This document shows, one piece after another, positions 45,843 through 54,282 of a DNA stretch of 64,000 nucleotides. The stretch is taken from positions 175,817-239,816 of the forward strand of contig NHFP02000004.1 of NCBI GenBank assembly GCA_002172485.2, written 5' to 3'. The DNA is from Crocinitomicaceae bacterium TMED114. GTDB lineage: Bacteria; Bacteroidota; Bacteroidia; Flavobacteriales_D; Sanyastnellaceae. The stretch's first letter is position 1; the number at the start of each line of letters is the position of its first letter. A program made the position numbers and the translations under genes. Below the pieces are notes generated by a model. It was not told the origin of the DNA, ran no database searches, and saw nothing but the letters and a program-made list of their open reading frames with translations.

Positions 45843-45862
45843 GTTTCAGTAAAATTTGAAAT
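45843..45862. promoter_or_regulatory. Palindromic operator before the ferritin gene
   Basis: GTTTCA-N8-TGAAAT repeats the arrangement before the regulator gene: TTTCA-N8-TGAAA core, ending 2 bases before the ATG (45865). The spacer plus right arm contains AAAATTTG, close to a -7 element, so operator and promoter overlap. Confidence 0.55.
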
Positions 45863-45864
45863 AC

Positions 45865-46371
45865 ATGCTTGACAAGCAAATTGAAGCGGCGCTCAATGCC
45901 CAAATTGAAATGGAGGCCCAGTCCTCCCATTTTTACCTCGCCATGGCTACTTGGGCGGAAACCAACGGCCTCAATGGCACCTCCGCATTCCTTTACCGTC
46001 ACAGTGATGAGGAACGCGAGCACATGCTGAAATTGGTCCACTTCGTGAACGAACGTGGTGGAACGGCTCGCATTCCTGCGCTGAGCGCCCCAGCGGCAGA
46101 ATTTGACGGTCTCAAGGGCATCTTCACCAAGCTGCTCGAACATGAAACGAAAGTGACGGCCAGCATCAATGAAGTGGTGGACCTGTGCCTTTCAAGGAAG
46201 GATTACACCACCCACAACTTCATGCAGTGGTACGTCGCGGAGCAAATCGAAGAAGAAGCGCTGGCCCGCACCATCATGGACAAACTGGCGATGATCGGTT
46301 CCGATTCTGCAGGCCTGTATCTCTTCGATCGGGACTTGGAAATGCTCGAACCTGCAGAAGACGGGAAATAA
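45865..46371 (+). CDS. ftnA: Non-heme ferritin
   Basis: Ferritin stores iron as a mineral inside a 24-subunit shell after oxidising Fe(II). The 168-residue product from ATG 45865 has the four-helix ferritin fold. Ferroxidase-type residues are in NAQIEMEAQSSHFYLAMATW, HSDEEREHMLKLV and YVAEQIEEEALARTIMDKL, and the fifth helix region (AGLYLFDRDLEML) is present. No heme-ligand Met of bacterioferritin is seen. The TTG at 45856 is inside the operator and unlikely to be the start. Confidence 0.93.
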   Translation: MLDKQIEAALNAQIEMEAQSSHFYLAMATWAETNGLNGTSAFLYRHSDEEREHMLKLVHFVNERGGTARIPALSAPAAEFDGLKGIFTKLLEHETKVTASINEVVDLCLSRKDYTTHNFMQWYVAEQIEEEALARTIMDKLAMIGSDSAGLYLFDRDLEMLEPAEDGK

Positions 46372-46387
46372 GACCGCACCCAACGTG

Positions 46388-46396
46388 TAATTTTCG
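46388..46396 (+). promoter_or_regulatory. Possible -7 element for the YfiR-SpoIIE operon
   Basis: TAATTTTCG, one base longer than TAnnTTCG, lies 16 bases before the ATG at 46413 in the 41-base gap after ferritin. Confidence 0.3.
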
Positions 46397-46412
46397 GGTC
46401 AACGCCCACACC

Positions 46413-47024
46413 ATGCTCCGCACGACACTGCTTCTTTTCGGACTTCTGCTTCCGCTGCTTCACACAGCGGTACGAGGGGCCGAAGTGCCGCATATAAACG
46501 GGGCCGATGAGGCGCCGGTGTCAGACCCCGAAATTGACCGTTCGCCCATCTGGGCGAGGATGTATGCCCAATACCTCTTTTTCCTGGGGCGGGAAATGTT
46601 TTGGCCCGATCTCGACCAGCGGGCCTCCTTCCAGCTGGCTGTGGTCAATTGGCCCAATCTGGCGGAAGAACTTGGTTCCTTTCTGGAAGGCCGGTCCATA
46701 GCAGGCATGCCCGTAGAGCTTGTCACACTGGACGCCGATGCCCTTGCTGCAAACAAACAGGATTTCACCCTGCTGTTCCTCGGCGGAACGCGTCAAGATG
46801 CCGAGCGGGAAACCTTGGAGTCCGCCATCCGGAAATGGAACCGGAAAGGCAATCGGAACGCGCTGGTCATCACCGATGACCAAGAGGTAGAGGGCCACGA
46901 CCTCATCTTCCGCCGACTCAAGGAGGGGGAAGACCTGCGCTTGTGCGTGGCCGCTGCATTGCGCTCCCTCGAATCCAAAGGGCTGGAACTGCCCGCTGCA
47001 TTTGCCAAACGCCAATGTCCATGA
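46413..47024 (+). CDS. YfiR-family (DUF4154) periplasmic protein
   Basis: A 203-residue protein from ATG 46413 with a signal peptide (LLLFGLLLPLLHTAVRGA). The mature part fits the YfiR fold: MYAQYLFFLGREMFWPD (the kA.fiynFakyveWP strand), ASFQLAVVNWPNLAEELGSFL, GMPVELVTLDAD, DFTLLFLGG, NALVITDDQEVEGHDLIF and LRLCVAAALRSLESKGLELPAAF at the end. In Pseudomonas, YfiR is a periplasmic inhibitor of the HAMP-GGDEF enzyme YfiN. Here the operon partner has HAMP plus SpoIIE. It overlaps the next gene by 4 bases (ATGA). Confidence 0.75.
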   Translation: MLRTTLLLFGLLLPLLHTAVRGAEVPHINGADEAPVSDPEIDRSPIWARMYAQYLFFLGREMFWPDLDQRASFQLAVVNWPNLAEELGSFLEGRSIAGMPVELVTLDADALAANKQDFTLLFLGGTRQDAERETLESAIRKWNRKGNRNALVITDDQEVEGHDLIFRRLKEGEDLRLCVAAALRSLESKGLELPAAFAKRQCP

Positions 47025-47902
47025 AGCGATTCAACGTCTCTCTCCTATTTCTGGCGCTCACGGCACCGCTTTGGTCCCAAGGCCCCATCACGTCCCAAGC
47101 CATTCAGCAGGCGCAGGAAGGTCGGACCGAAGCCGCGGCGCTCACGGTGGACGACGCCATTAAAGGTCTCGAGGGCCAAGACGCCATGACGTGGTACGTC
47201 AAGGCGTTCATCCAAAAGACCTTGTACGTGGAGCGGGATGGGCGAGACCCCGGCTCACCCGCCCGAGATGTCGCTGTGGGGGCCATTCTCCGCAGCCATG
47301 AACTCGACCAGAACGGACGCCTTTCGGAACGCCTTGAGCCTCTGCTCACCTTCCTGGCTGAAACCCACCTTGAAGATGCCCGGGACGCCATCCGGACCAG
47401 CACCCCTGGTGACGCCACATCGGCGCAACGGCACTTCGAACAGTACGCGCTGCTCCAATCCGCGGTAGACCCCATGTGGGACCCCACTCCCGATGCTGTT
47501 CTACTCGACCAGCAATTGGCCGAATTCGCCTTTGCCCGCGCTGAAACAGAGGAACGCACCGCAGCAGGGCCCTGGTTCGCGTGGGGTGTGCAACGTTACT
47601 CGGCTGCGGCCAATCAAGGCCACGACCAATACCGTTCGCTTTACAACCTCGCCGTTCACACCTACAATCAAGGGGTGCGTCAATTCAAAGCGGCAGAGGA
47701 CAACCTTGACGCGCTGGACAACGCTTTGAAGAATGCCGCTGTGCTGTGGCGAATTGCAGCGGAGGAGCTGGAGGAGGCCATCGAAATCGACCCCAACCGA
47801 CCCACCGGATACGAGGCGCTCGCTGTGGTGTCTGAGGCCTTGCTGAATCAAGACCGCATCGAATGGTGCAAAACCCACTTGTCCGAATTGGGCGGCCGTT
47901 GA
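47021..47902 (+). CDS. Exported helical-repeat protein between YfiR and SpoIIE genes
   Basis: A 293-residue protein with a signal peptide (LLFLALTAPLWSQ) and an all-helical mature part. Helix pairs resemble TPR or SEL1-like repeats (GRTEAAALTVDDAIKGLEGQDAMTWYVKAFI, ALKNAAVLWRIAAEELEEAIEIDPNRPTGYEALAVVSEAL). No named family beyond that. Its place between YfiR and the HAMP-SpoIIE gene, with an ATGA overlap on one side and a single spacer base on the other, suggests it acts with them in the periplasm, perhaps as an adaptor. Confidence 0.68.
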   Translation: MKRFNVSLLFLALTAPLWSQGPITSQAIQQAQEGRTEAAALTVDDAIKGLEGQDAMTWYVKAFIQKTLYVERDGRDPGSPARDVAVGAILRSHELDQNGRLSERLEPLLTFLAETHLEDARDAIRTSTPGDATSAQRHFEQYALLQSAVDPMWDPTPDAVLLDQQLAEFAFARAETEERTAAGPWFAWGVQRYSAAANQGHDQYRSLYNLAVHTYNQGVRQFKAAEDNLDALDNALKNAAVLWRIAAEELEEAIEIDPNRPTGYEALAVVSEALLNQDRIEWCKTHLSELGGR

Positions 47903-47903
47903 G

Positions 47904-49718
47904 ATGAGGCGCTGGTTCCGATCCATCGGAGCCCGCATCTTCGCGGGATTCGGCCTCTTCATCGGAGCGCTGGCCGTGTTTTTCGTCTTGACGGCGCGCA
48001 CCACCCAGCACCAGAGTGACCTCTTGGAAGAGGCGGTCCGGGTCGATGCCGCCAAGGCCGATGTCGCCAAACTGCTTCAACGTGTCGAAGCGATGCGCGC
48101 TTATGCACTGCTCGCGGCCCGGCTTCCCGAACCCGTGCACCTCCACGTAGACGCACACCGCTCTTTGGACCGGCTTCAGGAAGGCTTTGCACCGAAACTG
48201 GCCCAGCTTCGCGAGCAGACTTCCGGGTTGGACAGTCTCCATGCCCGCCTCTTCCGGCACCACATTGAGACGGACGCACTCTTGGACGAACTTCAAGGTC
48301 TGGTCCCTCCAGGAACGCGCAAATCCGCTTTCGACGAGGACTTCGAGCGGATTCTCAGGGTGGATGAATTGCTGGACAACCCCTTTGATCCGGGACATGA
48401 CATCCGTGCCCACCTCGACTCCATGCAGGTTGGTCTTCAATCGCTGGCCCTGCACCTCGATGAAGCCGTGCGCATCACCGACGAGGCCGTCGAGCAGAGT
48501 GGCCGGCGACTGGACACCCTCGTTCGCTGGATCTCCCTTTTCGTCCTGTTGGCTGGCCTGGCCATCGCTGCTGGCGTGACGCGGGGCATCCGCGTGCCGC
48601 TGCGCAAAGTCCGGGCGCGACTGCTTTACCTCTCTCGCGGCATCGACCATCCCTTCCCCATGCCCGCACGGCGCGACGAAATCGGAGAGATGGCAGAAGC
48701 GCTGGACCGCTTGGCAGACGGCCTTCACCGGACCCGGGAGTTCAGTGCCGCTGTGGGACGGGGCCAATTCGACACGGAATACACGCCGCTCTCCGAGGAG
48801 GACGTGCTCGGCAAGACCTTGCTCGCCATGCGCGATGACCTCGCGAGCTACGAGCGCGAAATGGAGGCCAAAGTGGCCGAACGTACAGAGACCCTGACCC
48901 GACAGACCGCCCAATTGGAGGCGCAGGGTGAGGAGATCCGCAAGCTCTACACCGACCTGACCTCGAGCATCGATTATGCGCGCCGCATCCAAGGCGCCAT
49001 TCTTCCGAGCGAATCCCTGCGCAAGAGCGTATTCGACCGGCAATTCGTGCTCTACATGCCCCGCGATGGGGTCAGCGGGGACTTCCCTTGGTTCCACAAG
49101 CTGGATGCCTGGCGCATGTTTGCGGCGGTCGACTGCACGGGCCACGGCGTCCCGGGCGCCTTCATGAGCCTACTGGGTCACAACGCCTTGCAGCACATCG
49201 GCAAAGTGTACACCCAGCCGGGCAAAATCCTCGACCGGCTCAACGAGCACGCACGCAACGTCCTTCACCGCGGCACCCAATCGGAGGACCAGGTTCCCGA
49301 TGGCATGGACCTCGGCCTGATGTCCATCAACCTCGAGGAACGGAAACTGGAGTTTGCTGGCGCCAATGCCCCAGGCTACCACGTTCGGAATGGCCAGGTC
49401 ACAGAATTGAAGCCCGACAAACGGGCCATCGCGAGTTTCGAACCCGGCGAATTCCGGTTCACCACCCAGGTCATTGGCCTGGAAGAAGGCGACATGGTGT
49501 ACTGCGCCTCGGATGGCTATCAGGACCAGTTCGGCGGGCCGAAAGGCCGCAAATTCATGCGGAAGCAACTGCGTCAGCTGCTGGGTGAAATCTCCGCGTT
49601 GCCGGTGGGCCGGCAGGAAGAGGAATTGCGGAAACGCATCGAGGACTGGCGCGGTACCGCGGGCGAAGAACAGGTGGATGACATCCTCATCTGCGGGGTG
49701 CGCGTCCGATTGGGATGA
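47904..49718 (+). CDS. Membrane HAMP-SpoIIE (PP2C-type) serine phosphatase
   Basis: A 604-residue membrane signalling protein. TM1 (about 11-31) and TM2 (about 208-228: LDTLVRWISLFVLLAGLAIAAGV) bracket a helical periplasmic sensor of about 175 residues. A HAMP domain (about 229-285, ending before FSAAVGRGQFDTEY) and a coiled coil (about 305-350) lead to a SpoIIE/RsbU phosphatase. Metal-binding Asp residues are in PRDGVSGDF (about 388), AAVDCTGHGVPGAFMS, YCASDGYQDQFGG and QVDDILICGVRV. Such enzymes normally dephosphorylate an anti-sigma-factor antagonist, but no STAS or kinase gene is nearby. It overlaps the ClC gene by 4 bases. Confidence 0.9.
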   Translation: MRRWFRSIGARIFAGFGLFIGALAVFFVLTARTTQHQSDLLEEAVRVDAAKADVAKLLQRVEAMRAYALLAARLPEPVHLHVDAHRSLDRLQEGFAPKLAQLREQTSGLDSLHARLFRHHIETDALLDELQGLVPPGTRKSAFDEDFERILRVDELLDNPFDPGHDIRAHLDSMQVGLQSLALHLDEAVRITDEAVEQSGRRLDTLVRWISLFVLLAGLAIAAGVTRGIRVPLRKVRARLLYLSRGIDHPFPMPARRDEIGEMAEALDRLADGLHRTREFSAAVGRGQFDTEYTPLSEEDVLGKTLLAMRDDLASYEREMEAKVAERTETLTRQTAQLEAQGEEIRKLYTDLTSSIDYARRIQGAILPSESLRKSVFDRQFVLYMPRDGVSGDFPWFHKLDAWRMFAAVDCTGHGVPGAFMSLLGHNALQHIGKVYTQPGKILDRLNEHARNVLHRGTQSEDQVPDGMDLGLMSINLEERKLEFAGANAPGYHVRNGQVTELKPDKRAIASFEPGEFRFTTQVIGLEEGDMVYCASDGYQDQFGGPKGRKFMRKQLRQLLGEISALPVGRQEEELRKRIEDWRGTAGEEQVDDILICGVRVRLG

Positions 49719-51526
49719 AACGGAAACCCTCCCTCCTTCGACGTCTGCTGCCGTGGGCCGTCCTGACCCGGTTCCTGCAAAAGGAGTTGTGGATCCGGCT
49801 CGGTCCCCGCAATGGCGTCATCCTGTTGGCCAGCGTCATCGGCATGGCCGCCGGCCTTCTGGCAGTCCTCCTCAAGAATGGTGTCGGCTGGCTCCGCTCC
49901 CTGCCGCAACTGGCGGGCGCAGCTGGAACCAAAGAACTGCTGTTCGTCCTCCCCACGGTTGGATTGGTCCTGACCCACCTGCTCGTCCACCGGGTATTTG
50001 GCGGACGCCATCCCGGACCCGGCATTCCGTCCACCCTGCACGCCCTCTCCCGCATGCGGGCGCGCTTGTCGAGGATGTCCATGGTGAGTCCGGCTGCCAC
50101 ATCGTTGTTGACCGTGGGCTTCGGGGGCAGCGCTGGATTAGAGGCCCCCGCGGTCCAGGGCAGCGCCGCCATCGCCTCGGAAGTCGCCGAGCGGTTCAAG
50201 CTGGACTACCGCTACCGGCTCGTCCTCATCGGTTGTGCGGCCACTGCCTCGCTTGCGGCCATGTTCAAGGCGCCCCTGGCCGCCATCGTGTTTGCGGTCG
50301 AGGTCATCATGATCGACTTGACCACGGCCAGCCTCGTCCCCTTGTTGGTGGCCTCCTTGTCTGCCCTGTTGACCACCACGCTGTTCATCGACCCCGAGGA
50401 ACTGATGCGGGCTGGACGTGACTTGCCCGAATGGGACGGCACCATCCTCGCCTACCTGCCTTTTGCTGTGCTGTGCGGTTTGGCTTCCGTCTGGTTCAGC
50501 GATGTCTATCGGGTGACCGGTGGACTGGTCAAGCGGTTTCGGCACCCCCTTGCCCGCATCGTGCTTGCCGGAGCTGCCATTGGGGGGGTGCTGATGCTGT
50601 TTCCGTCGCTGTACGGCGAGGGATTCGAGCTGATCAATGAGCTGCTTCGGGGCCAATACGATGGCCTCGACCCCGAAGGGCGCGCCGAAGTCTTGCCGGG
50701 AACCACAGGGCGCATTCTGCTCGTCATGGCCATTCTCTGGGCTTGCAAACCGGCCCTCACCGGACTGACTGTCGGAGCCGGTGGCGTCGGTGGGGTCTTC
50801 GCACCCGCACTCGTCAGCGGGGCCCTGCTCGGCGGCATATTCCTGTTTGCGACCGACATCGTCTTCCCCAGCTGGCACCTCATCGGGGGCCATTTCGTAC
50901 TGGCTGGCATGGCTGGCCTGATGGCGGGCATCCTTCGCGCTCCATTGACCGCCATCTTCCTCACCGCGGAGGCCAGCGGCGGGTATGACCTGTTCATCCC
51001 TTTCATGCTGACCAGTGCCATTGCCTTCCAAGTGGCGCGGTTCATTCGCCCCAACAGCATCTACACTCAAGAGCTCGCGGACCGGGGAGAACTGATTACG
51101 CACGACAAGGACAAGGCCGTGCTGACGTTGATGAAACTCGGCGACCAGATCGAGACGGATTTCGACCCGGTTCAGGCGGATTGGACGCTGGGAAAACTGG
51201 TGGGCACCGTCTCCAAAAGCCGGCGGAACATCCACCCCGTGGTCGACGACCGCGGCACACTGATGGGCATCGTACCGCTCGAGGAAATCCGAGGGGTCAT
51301 GTTTGACCATTCGCGATACGAGAGCCTCACGGTACAAGACCTCATGGTCATGCCTGCAGCTACACTGGAGTGGTCCGATGCCATGGAGGCCGTGATGGAG
51401 AAATTCGACCGCACCCAAGCCTGGAACTTGCCCGTCACCCGCGACGGCAGGTACGTCGGCTTCGTGAGCCGGTCCAAGCTCTTCGGGGCATACCGCTCCT
51501 GGCTGCAAGAGGTCTCCGACGACTGA
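49715..51526 (+). CDS. ClC-family anion channel/transporter with CBS pair, GPGIP filter
   Basis: A 603-residue ClC protein with about ten to twelve helices, then a CBS pair (about 475-600: HPVVDDRGTLMGIVPLEEI, LPVTRDGRYVGFVSRSKLF). Filter motifs: GPGIP at 101-105 (usually GSGIP or GHGIP in bacteria), GFGGSAGLEAP with the gating Glu143, and GVGGVFAPALVSGALLG. The internal proton glutamate of CLC-ec1 (E203) corresponds to Val197 (FAVEVIM), as in ClC channels and, as far as I recall, in other Bacteroidota ClCs. It therefore looks like a channel, perhaps nitrate-selective. It is coupled to the SpoIIE gene by an ATGA overlap. Confidence 0.9.
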   Translation: MKRKPSLLRRLLPWAVLTRFLQKELWIRLGPRNGVILLASVIGMAAGLLAVLLKNGVGWLRSLPQLAGAAGTKELLFVLPTVGLVLTHLLVHRVFGGRHPGPGIPSTLHALSRMRARLSRMSMVSPAATSLLTVGFGGSAGLEAPAVQGSAAIASEVAERFKLDYRYRLVLIGCAATASLAAMFKAPLAAIVFAVEVIMIDLTTASLVPLLVASLSALLTTTLFIDPEELMRAGRDLPEWDGTILAYLPFAVLCGLASVWFSDVYRVTGGLVKRFRHPLARIVLAGAAIGGVLMLFPSLYGEGFELINELLRGQYDGLDPEGRAEVLPGTTGRILLVMAILWACKPALTGLTVGAGGVGGVFAPALVSGALLGGIFLFATDIVFPSWHLIGGHFVLAGMAGLMAGILRAPLTAIFLTAEASGGYDLFIPFMLTSAIAFQVARFIRPNSIYTQELADRGELITHDKDKAVLTLMKLGDQIETDFDPVQADWTLGKLVGTVSKSRRNIHPVVDDRGTLMGIVPLEEIRGVMFDHSRYESLTVQDLMVMPAATLEWSDAMEAVMEKFDRTQAWNLPVTRDGRYVGFVSRSKLFGAYRSWLQEVSDD

Positions 51527-51585
51527 ATCCAGCCGTCTTGAGCAGGATGTGTTGTGGCGCCAACTTCAGGTGACGCGGCGTGCAC

Positions 51586-53688
51586 TCAGCGGCCCGTGAC
51601 CACCAACCGCAGGACCTCCCGGCGGCCATCAGCCGTCAACTCCAACAAGTGGACACCCGGGGTGAGCCCTTCAAGGCGGGCACGGCGCCCCCCTTCTCCA
51701 CGAAGGAGCATTTGCCGCTCAAGGCGGCCTGCTGCATCGCGCAAGATCAGCACGGCATCCTGTCCCGCCCAACGGGCATCCACCGTGAAGTGGCCCTCAC
51801 TCGGGTTCGGGAAAGCGTTCAGCCCGAAGGCCAACTCCGGGTCGGCTTCCGCGAGGTTCACCACGTTGCCGAGCGTGTCCACACCGTAGATGTTCAAGTC
51901 ATCCAGAAACACGTTGTTGCCCCCTTTGGACTCGAACTCGAACCGAATTCGCAAGTTGGGCACCAAGTAAATCGGGTTGTCGACTTCTTCGATGTGGCCG
52001 GCCCATTCATCCGTGCCGGAAGGGTAGAAGTTGCCGCCGTGATCAGGTGCCGTGGCCAAGTCAATCAGGCCCCGGTGAAACTGCCGCGTGTTCCAGCTCT
52101 GTCCGCAATCCTTGCTGACCTGCAGCTTCAGGCGGTCGTCGGTCTCTCCCGTCGTGCGGTGGCTGAAGGCGTACTTATAGCCGATGTACAACGCGGCGAG
52201 GCCACCGGCATCGTAAATCGACGAGGTCACCCGGGTGATTTCACCGCCTACATTCTGTCGGTTCCGCACAAACAAGGAACGGGAACCTGTGTAGCCGGTG
52301 GTCTGGCGAATCTGCCATGGCTGACCGGACAAGGTCTCGACGGACCACAGCCCTTCGCTCCACGTTCCCTCTTCTGGTTCGAAGCTGTCCTCCAACACCG
52401 CAGGCAAGACACCTTCTCCGAGCACCGAGATGGTCACCGGAGACTGGGACGTCACAACACCCGTGGCGTTGGACACGGTGAGGTACACATCGAATTCGCC
52501 GGCTTCATTGAAGGCATGGACGGGATTCTGGTGAACGGTATCCACCTCACCCGCGAGCACAGTGCCATCTCCGAAGTCCCAGCTCCAGCCAGTCACACCG
52601 AAGAAACTCTGGTCGGTGAATTGAACCTCTTCTCCGATACAAACCTCGAAGCGATCCACAGTGAATTCCGCCTTACACAGCAACTCCTCTTCGAAGACCC
52701 CCGTGTCCTCCAGATTCTGTGGGGTCCACAGCTGGTTGCGGTCCGCAGTGGAGCTGTTCAAAGCGGCGCGCATCCGAGCGCGCTGACCCGTGGTGTACAT
52801 GCGGCTGCAATAGCTGTACTCCATGTAGTTCTGGACGTTGTCAAGGGAACCACATGTGGTGCGCTCCGGATCACAGAATCCCACCGGGCTGCCCAGACAC
52901 AAGGGGGTGTCTTCCACGCCATCGTCCACATCACAGTTGTCCGGCTGATTGGGGTTGTTCGAGCTGCCCCAAGTGTGCGGCAGGTTGAGCCAGTGCCCGC
53001 ACTCATGGGTGAGCGTGCGGCTCCGATAGGGGTTGCCCGTACCGATGCTCCCCACGTATTCATGCTTCAGCACGATGCCATCGGTTCCCGCCCCCCAATT
53101 GCTTGGGTAATTGGTGTAACCCGCAGCGCCGCCGGCTTCCGCAGCAACGTAGACATTCAAGTAGCTCTCACGGGGCCAGTTGATGAGCTGCTTCATCTCG
53201 TTGTCTCCCGCGTAGGTGAGGTCGCTTTCGATGCGGTTGATGCCCGAATGGCAGTTGCCTTGTGGATCCCGCTTAGCGAGCCGGAATTCCACGTCGATGT
53301 CGGCCGCGACATCCACGAATCCTGCCACGATTTGGAAGGTGTCGGGATTCAACTTTCGGAAATCCCGATTCAAGATGTCCATCGCGTCTTGAATCTGTAC
53401 GGTCGAGATGTTCTCCGGGCCGTTGTCGTGAATGACATGGAAGACCACCGGAATCACGTACAGCTCGTGGTCCTGTCTTCCACGCGACAAGAATTCCTGC
53501 GCTGCCAAGCGCACCTCGGCCTCCTGGGCCTCGCGGGCTTCACGGGCACCGGGGTGGGCCGCATCGAACGCCGCTTGCGCCTCAGGTTGGCCACAGGGCC
53601 ACACATCTTGAGCGTGCGCGGTGATGTCCGACGCCATCCAAAACAGAAACGCGGCCAGGCAGGCCAATGGGAATTGCAGTTTCATCAT
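51586..53688 (-). CDS. Secreted M43 (pappalysin-like) metalloprotease with PKD and T9SS tail
   Basis: A 700-residue exported zinc protease. Signal peptide: ACLAAFLFWMASDITAHAQ. The M43 catalytic domain (about 75-330) has the zinc site LTHECGHWLNLPHTW and the Met-turn NYMEYSYCSRMYTTGQRARM. A PKD domain (about 340-430: GWSWDFGDGTVLAGE) and a jelly-roll region follow, and the end is a type A T9SS tail (GLNAFPNPSEGHFTVD...TPGVHLLELTADGR). The role is probably degradation of external protein. Two adjacent ATGs (53688, 53685) are possible starts. Confidence 0.92.
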   Translation of the reverse strand: MMKLQFPLACLAAFLFWMASDITAHAQDVWPCGQPEAQAAFDAAHPGAREAREAQEAEVRLAAQEFLSRGRQDHELYVIPVVFHVIHDNGPENISTVQIQDAMDILNRDFRKLNPDTFQIVAGFVDVAADIDVEFRLAKRDPQGNCHSGINRIESDLTYAGDNEMKQLINWPRESYLNVYVAAEAGGAAGYTNYPSNWGAGTDGIVLKHEYVGSIGTGNPYRSRTLTHECGHWLNLPHTWGSSNNPNQPDNCDVDDGVEDTPLCLGSPVGFCDPERTTCGSLDNVQNYMEYSYCSRMYTTGQRARMRAALNSSTADRNQLWTPQNLEDTGVFEEELLCKAEFTVDRFEVCIGEEVQFTDQSFFGVTGWSWDFGDGTVLAGEVDTVHQNPVHAFNEAGEFDVYLTVSNATGVVTSQSPVTISVLGEGVLPAVLEDSFEPEEGTWSEGLWSVETLSGQPWQIRQTTGYTGSRSLFVRNRQNVGGEITRVTSSIYDAGGLAALYIGYKYAFSHRTTGETDDRLKLQVSKDCGQSWNTRQFHRGLIDLATAPDHGGNFYPSGTDEWAGHIEEVDNPIYLVPNLRIRFEFESKGGNNVFLDDLNIYGVDTLGNVVNLAEADPELAFGLNAFPNPSEGHFTVDARWAGQDAVLILRDAAGRLERQMLLRGEGGRRARLEGLTPGVHLLELTADGRREVLRLVVTGR

Positions 53689-53702
53689 CTAAGGCAGGGC
53701 GT

Positions 53703-53710
53703 ACAATTTA
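53703..53710 (-). promoter_or_regulatory. Possible -7 element for the M43 protease
   Basis: TAAATTGT on the minus strand, 14 bases before the ATG at 53688. The last base departs from the usual G or C. Confidence 0.3.
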
Positions 53711-53780
53711 CCGAGGGAGGGACCAACAGGCCAAAACCAAGGCAATGAATGCGCCAACTGAGGGAACAACCGGCGAACGG

Positions 53781-53788
53781 TACTTTCG
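53781..53788 (+). promoter_or_regulatory. Putative -7 element for the rhodanese gene
   Basis: TACTTTCG ends 4 bases before the ATG at 53793, again a leaderless arrangement. It also argues that the longer in-frame extension upstream is not translated. Confidence 0.5.
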
Positions 53789-53792
53789 TTGC

Positions 53793-54281
53793 ATGGAACT
53801 GCGCTCCTTCACCCTTGTTCGTTTGATACTGCTCTGTTTGACCTTGCTCGGGCTCCATTCTGCAACCTCCGGTTGCGCAGATGCCGCAAACCCGTCCTCA
53901 GAAACTGAAGCCGCCCAGCCAGGCTCTGCCATTGCCCGCGATGTCAGCGTTACGGAACTGAAGGCCATGCTCGGTGACCGGCCGGACATTCTCCTGATCG
54001 ACGTCCGCACAGACAAGGAATGGGAGGGCGGCCACCTGCCAGGCGCCGCCTTCCTCGACTTCTTAGAAGACGACTTCGAATCCATCGCCTTTACCCTCCC
54101 GAAGGACCGGCCCATTGCGCTGTACTGCGCTGCAGGCGGGCGAAGCGAAGACGCGATGAAGCGCATGGCCAAGGCCGGCTTCTCTGAGCTGTACAACTTG
54201 CGTGGCGGGTTCTACGACTGGGAGGATGCCGGCGAAACGGTGTCCAACGACTCGCCAGTCGCGCTGCCCATCGGCGAGTGA
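53793..54281 (+). CDS. Rhodanese-like lipoprotein or secreted protein
   Basis: A 162-residue protein with an N-terminal hydrophobic segment (LVRLILLCLTLLGLHSATSGC). TSGC may be a lipobox, so the protein is likely tethered to a membrane. The rhodanese domain covers about 50-150: DILLIDVRTDKEWEGGHLPGA, the active-site Cys112 in LYCAAGGRSEDAMK, and LYNLRGGFYDWEDAG. The CAAGGRS loop suits a persulfide- or thiol-handling role. The partner is unknown. It is convergent with gldH with one base between the stop codons. Confidence 0.85.
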   Translation: MELRSFTLVRLILLCLTLLGLHSATSGCADAANPSSETEAAQPGSAIARDVSVTELKAMLGDRPDILLIDVRTDKEWEGGHLPGAAFLDFLEDDFESIAFTLPKDRPIALYCAAGGRSEDAMKRMAKAGFSELYNLRGGFYDWEDAGETVSNDSPVALPIGE

Positions 54282-54282
54282 T

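Noticed and set aside
52977-53012. Asn in place of Gly in the HExxHxxGxxH zinc site of the M43 protease
   Set aside because: HExGHWLNL.H is common in Bacteroidota M43 proteins, so it is not a defect.
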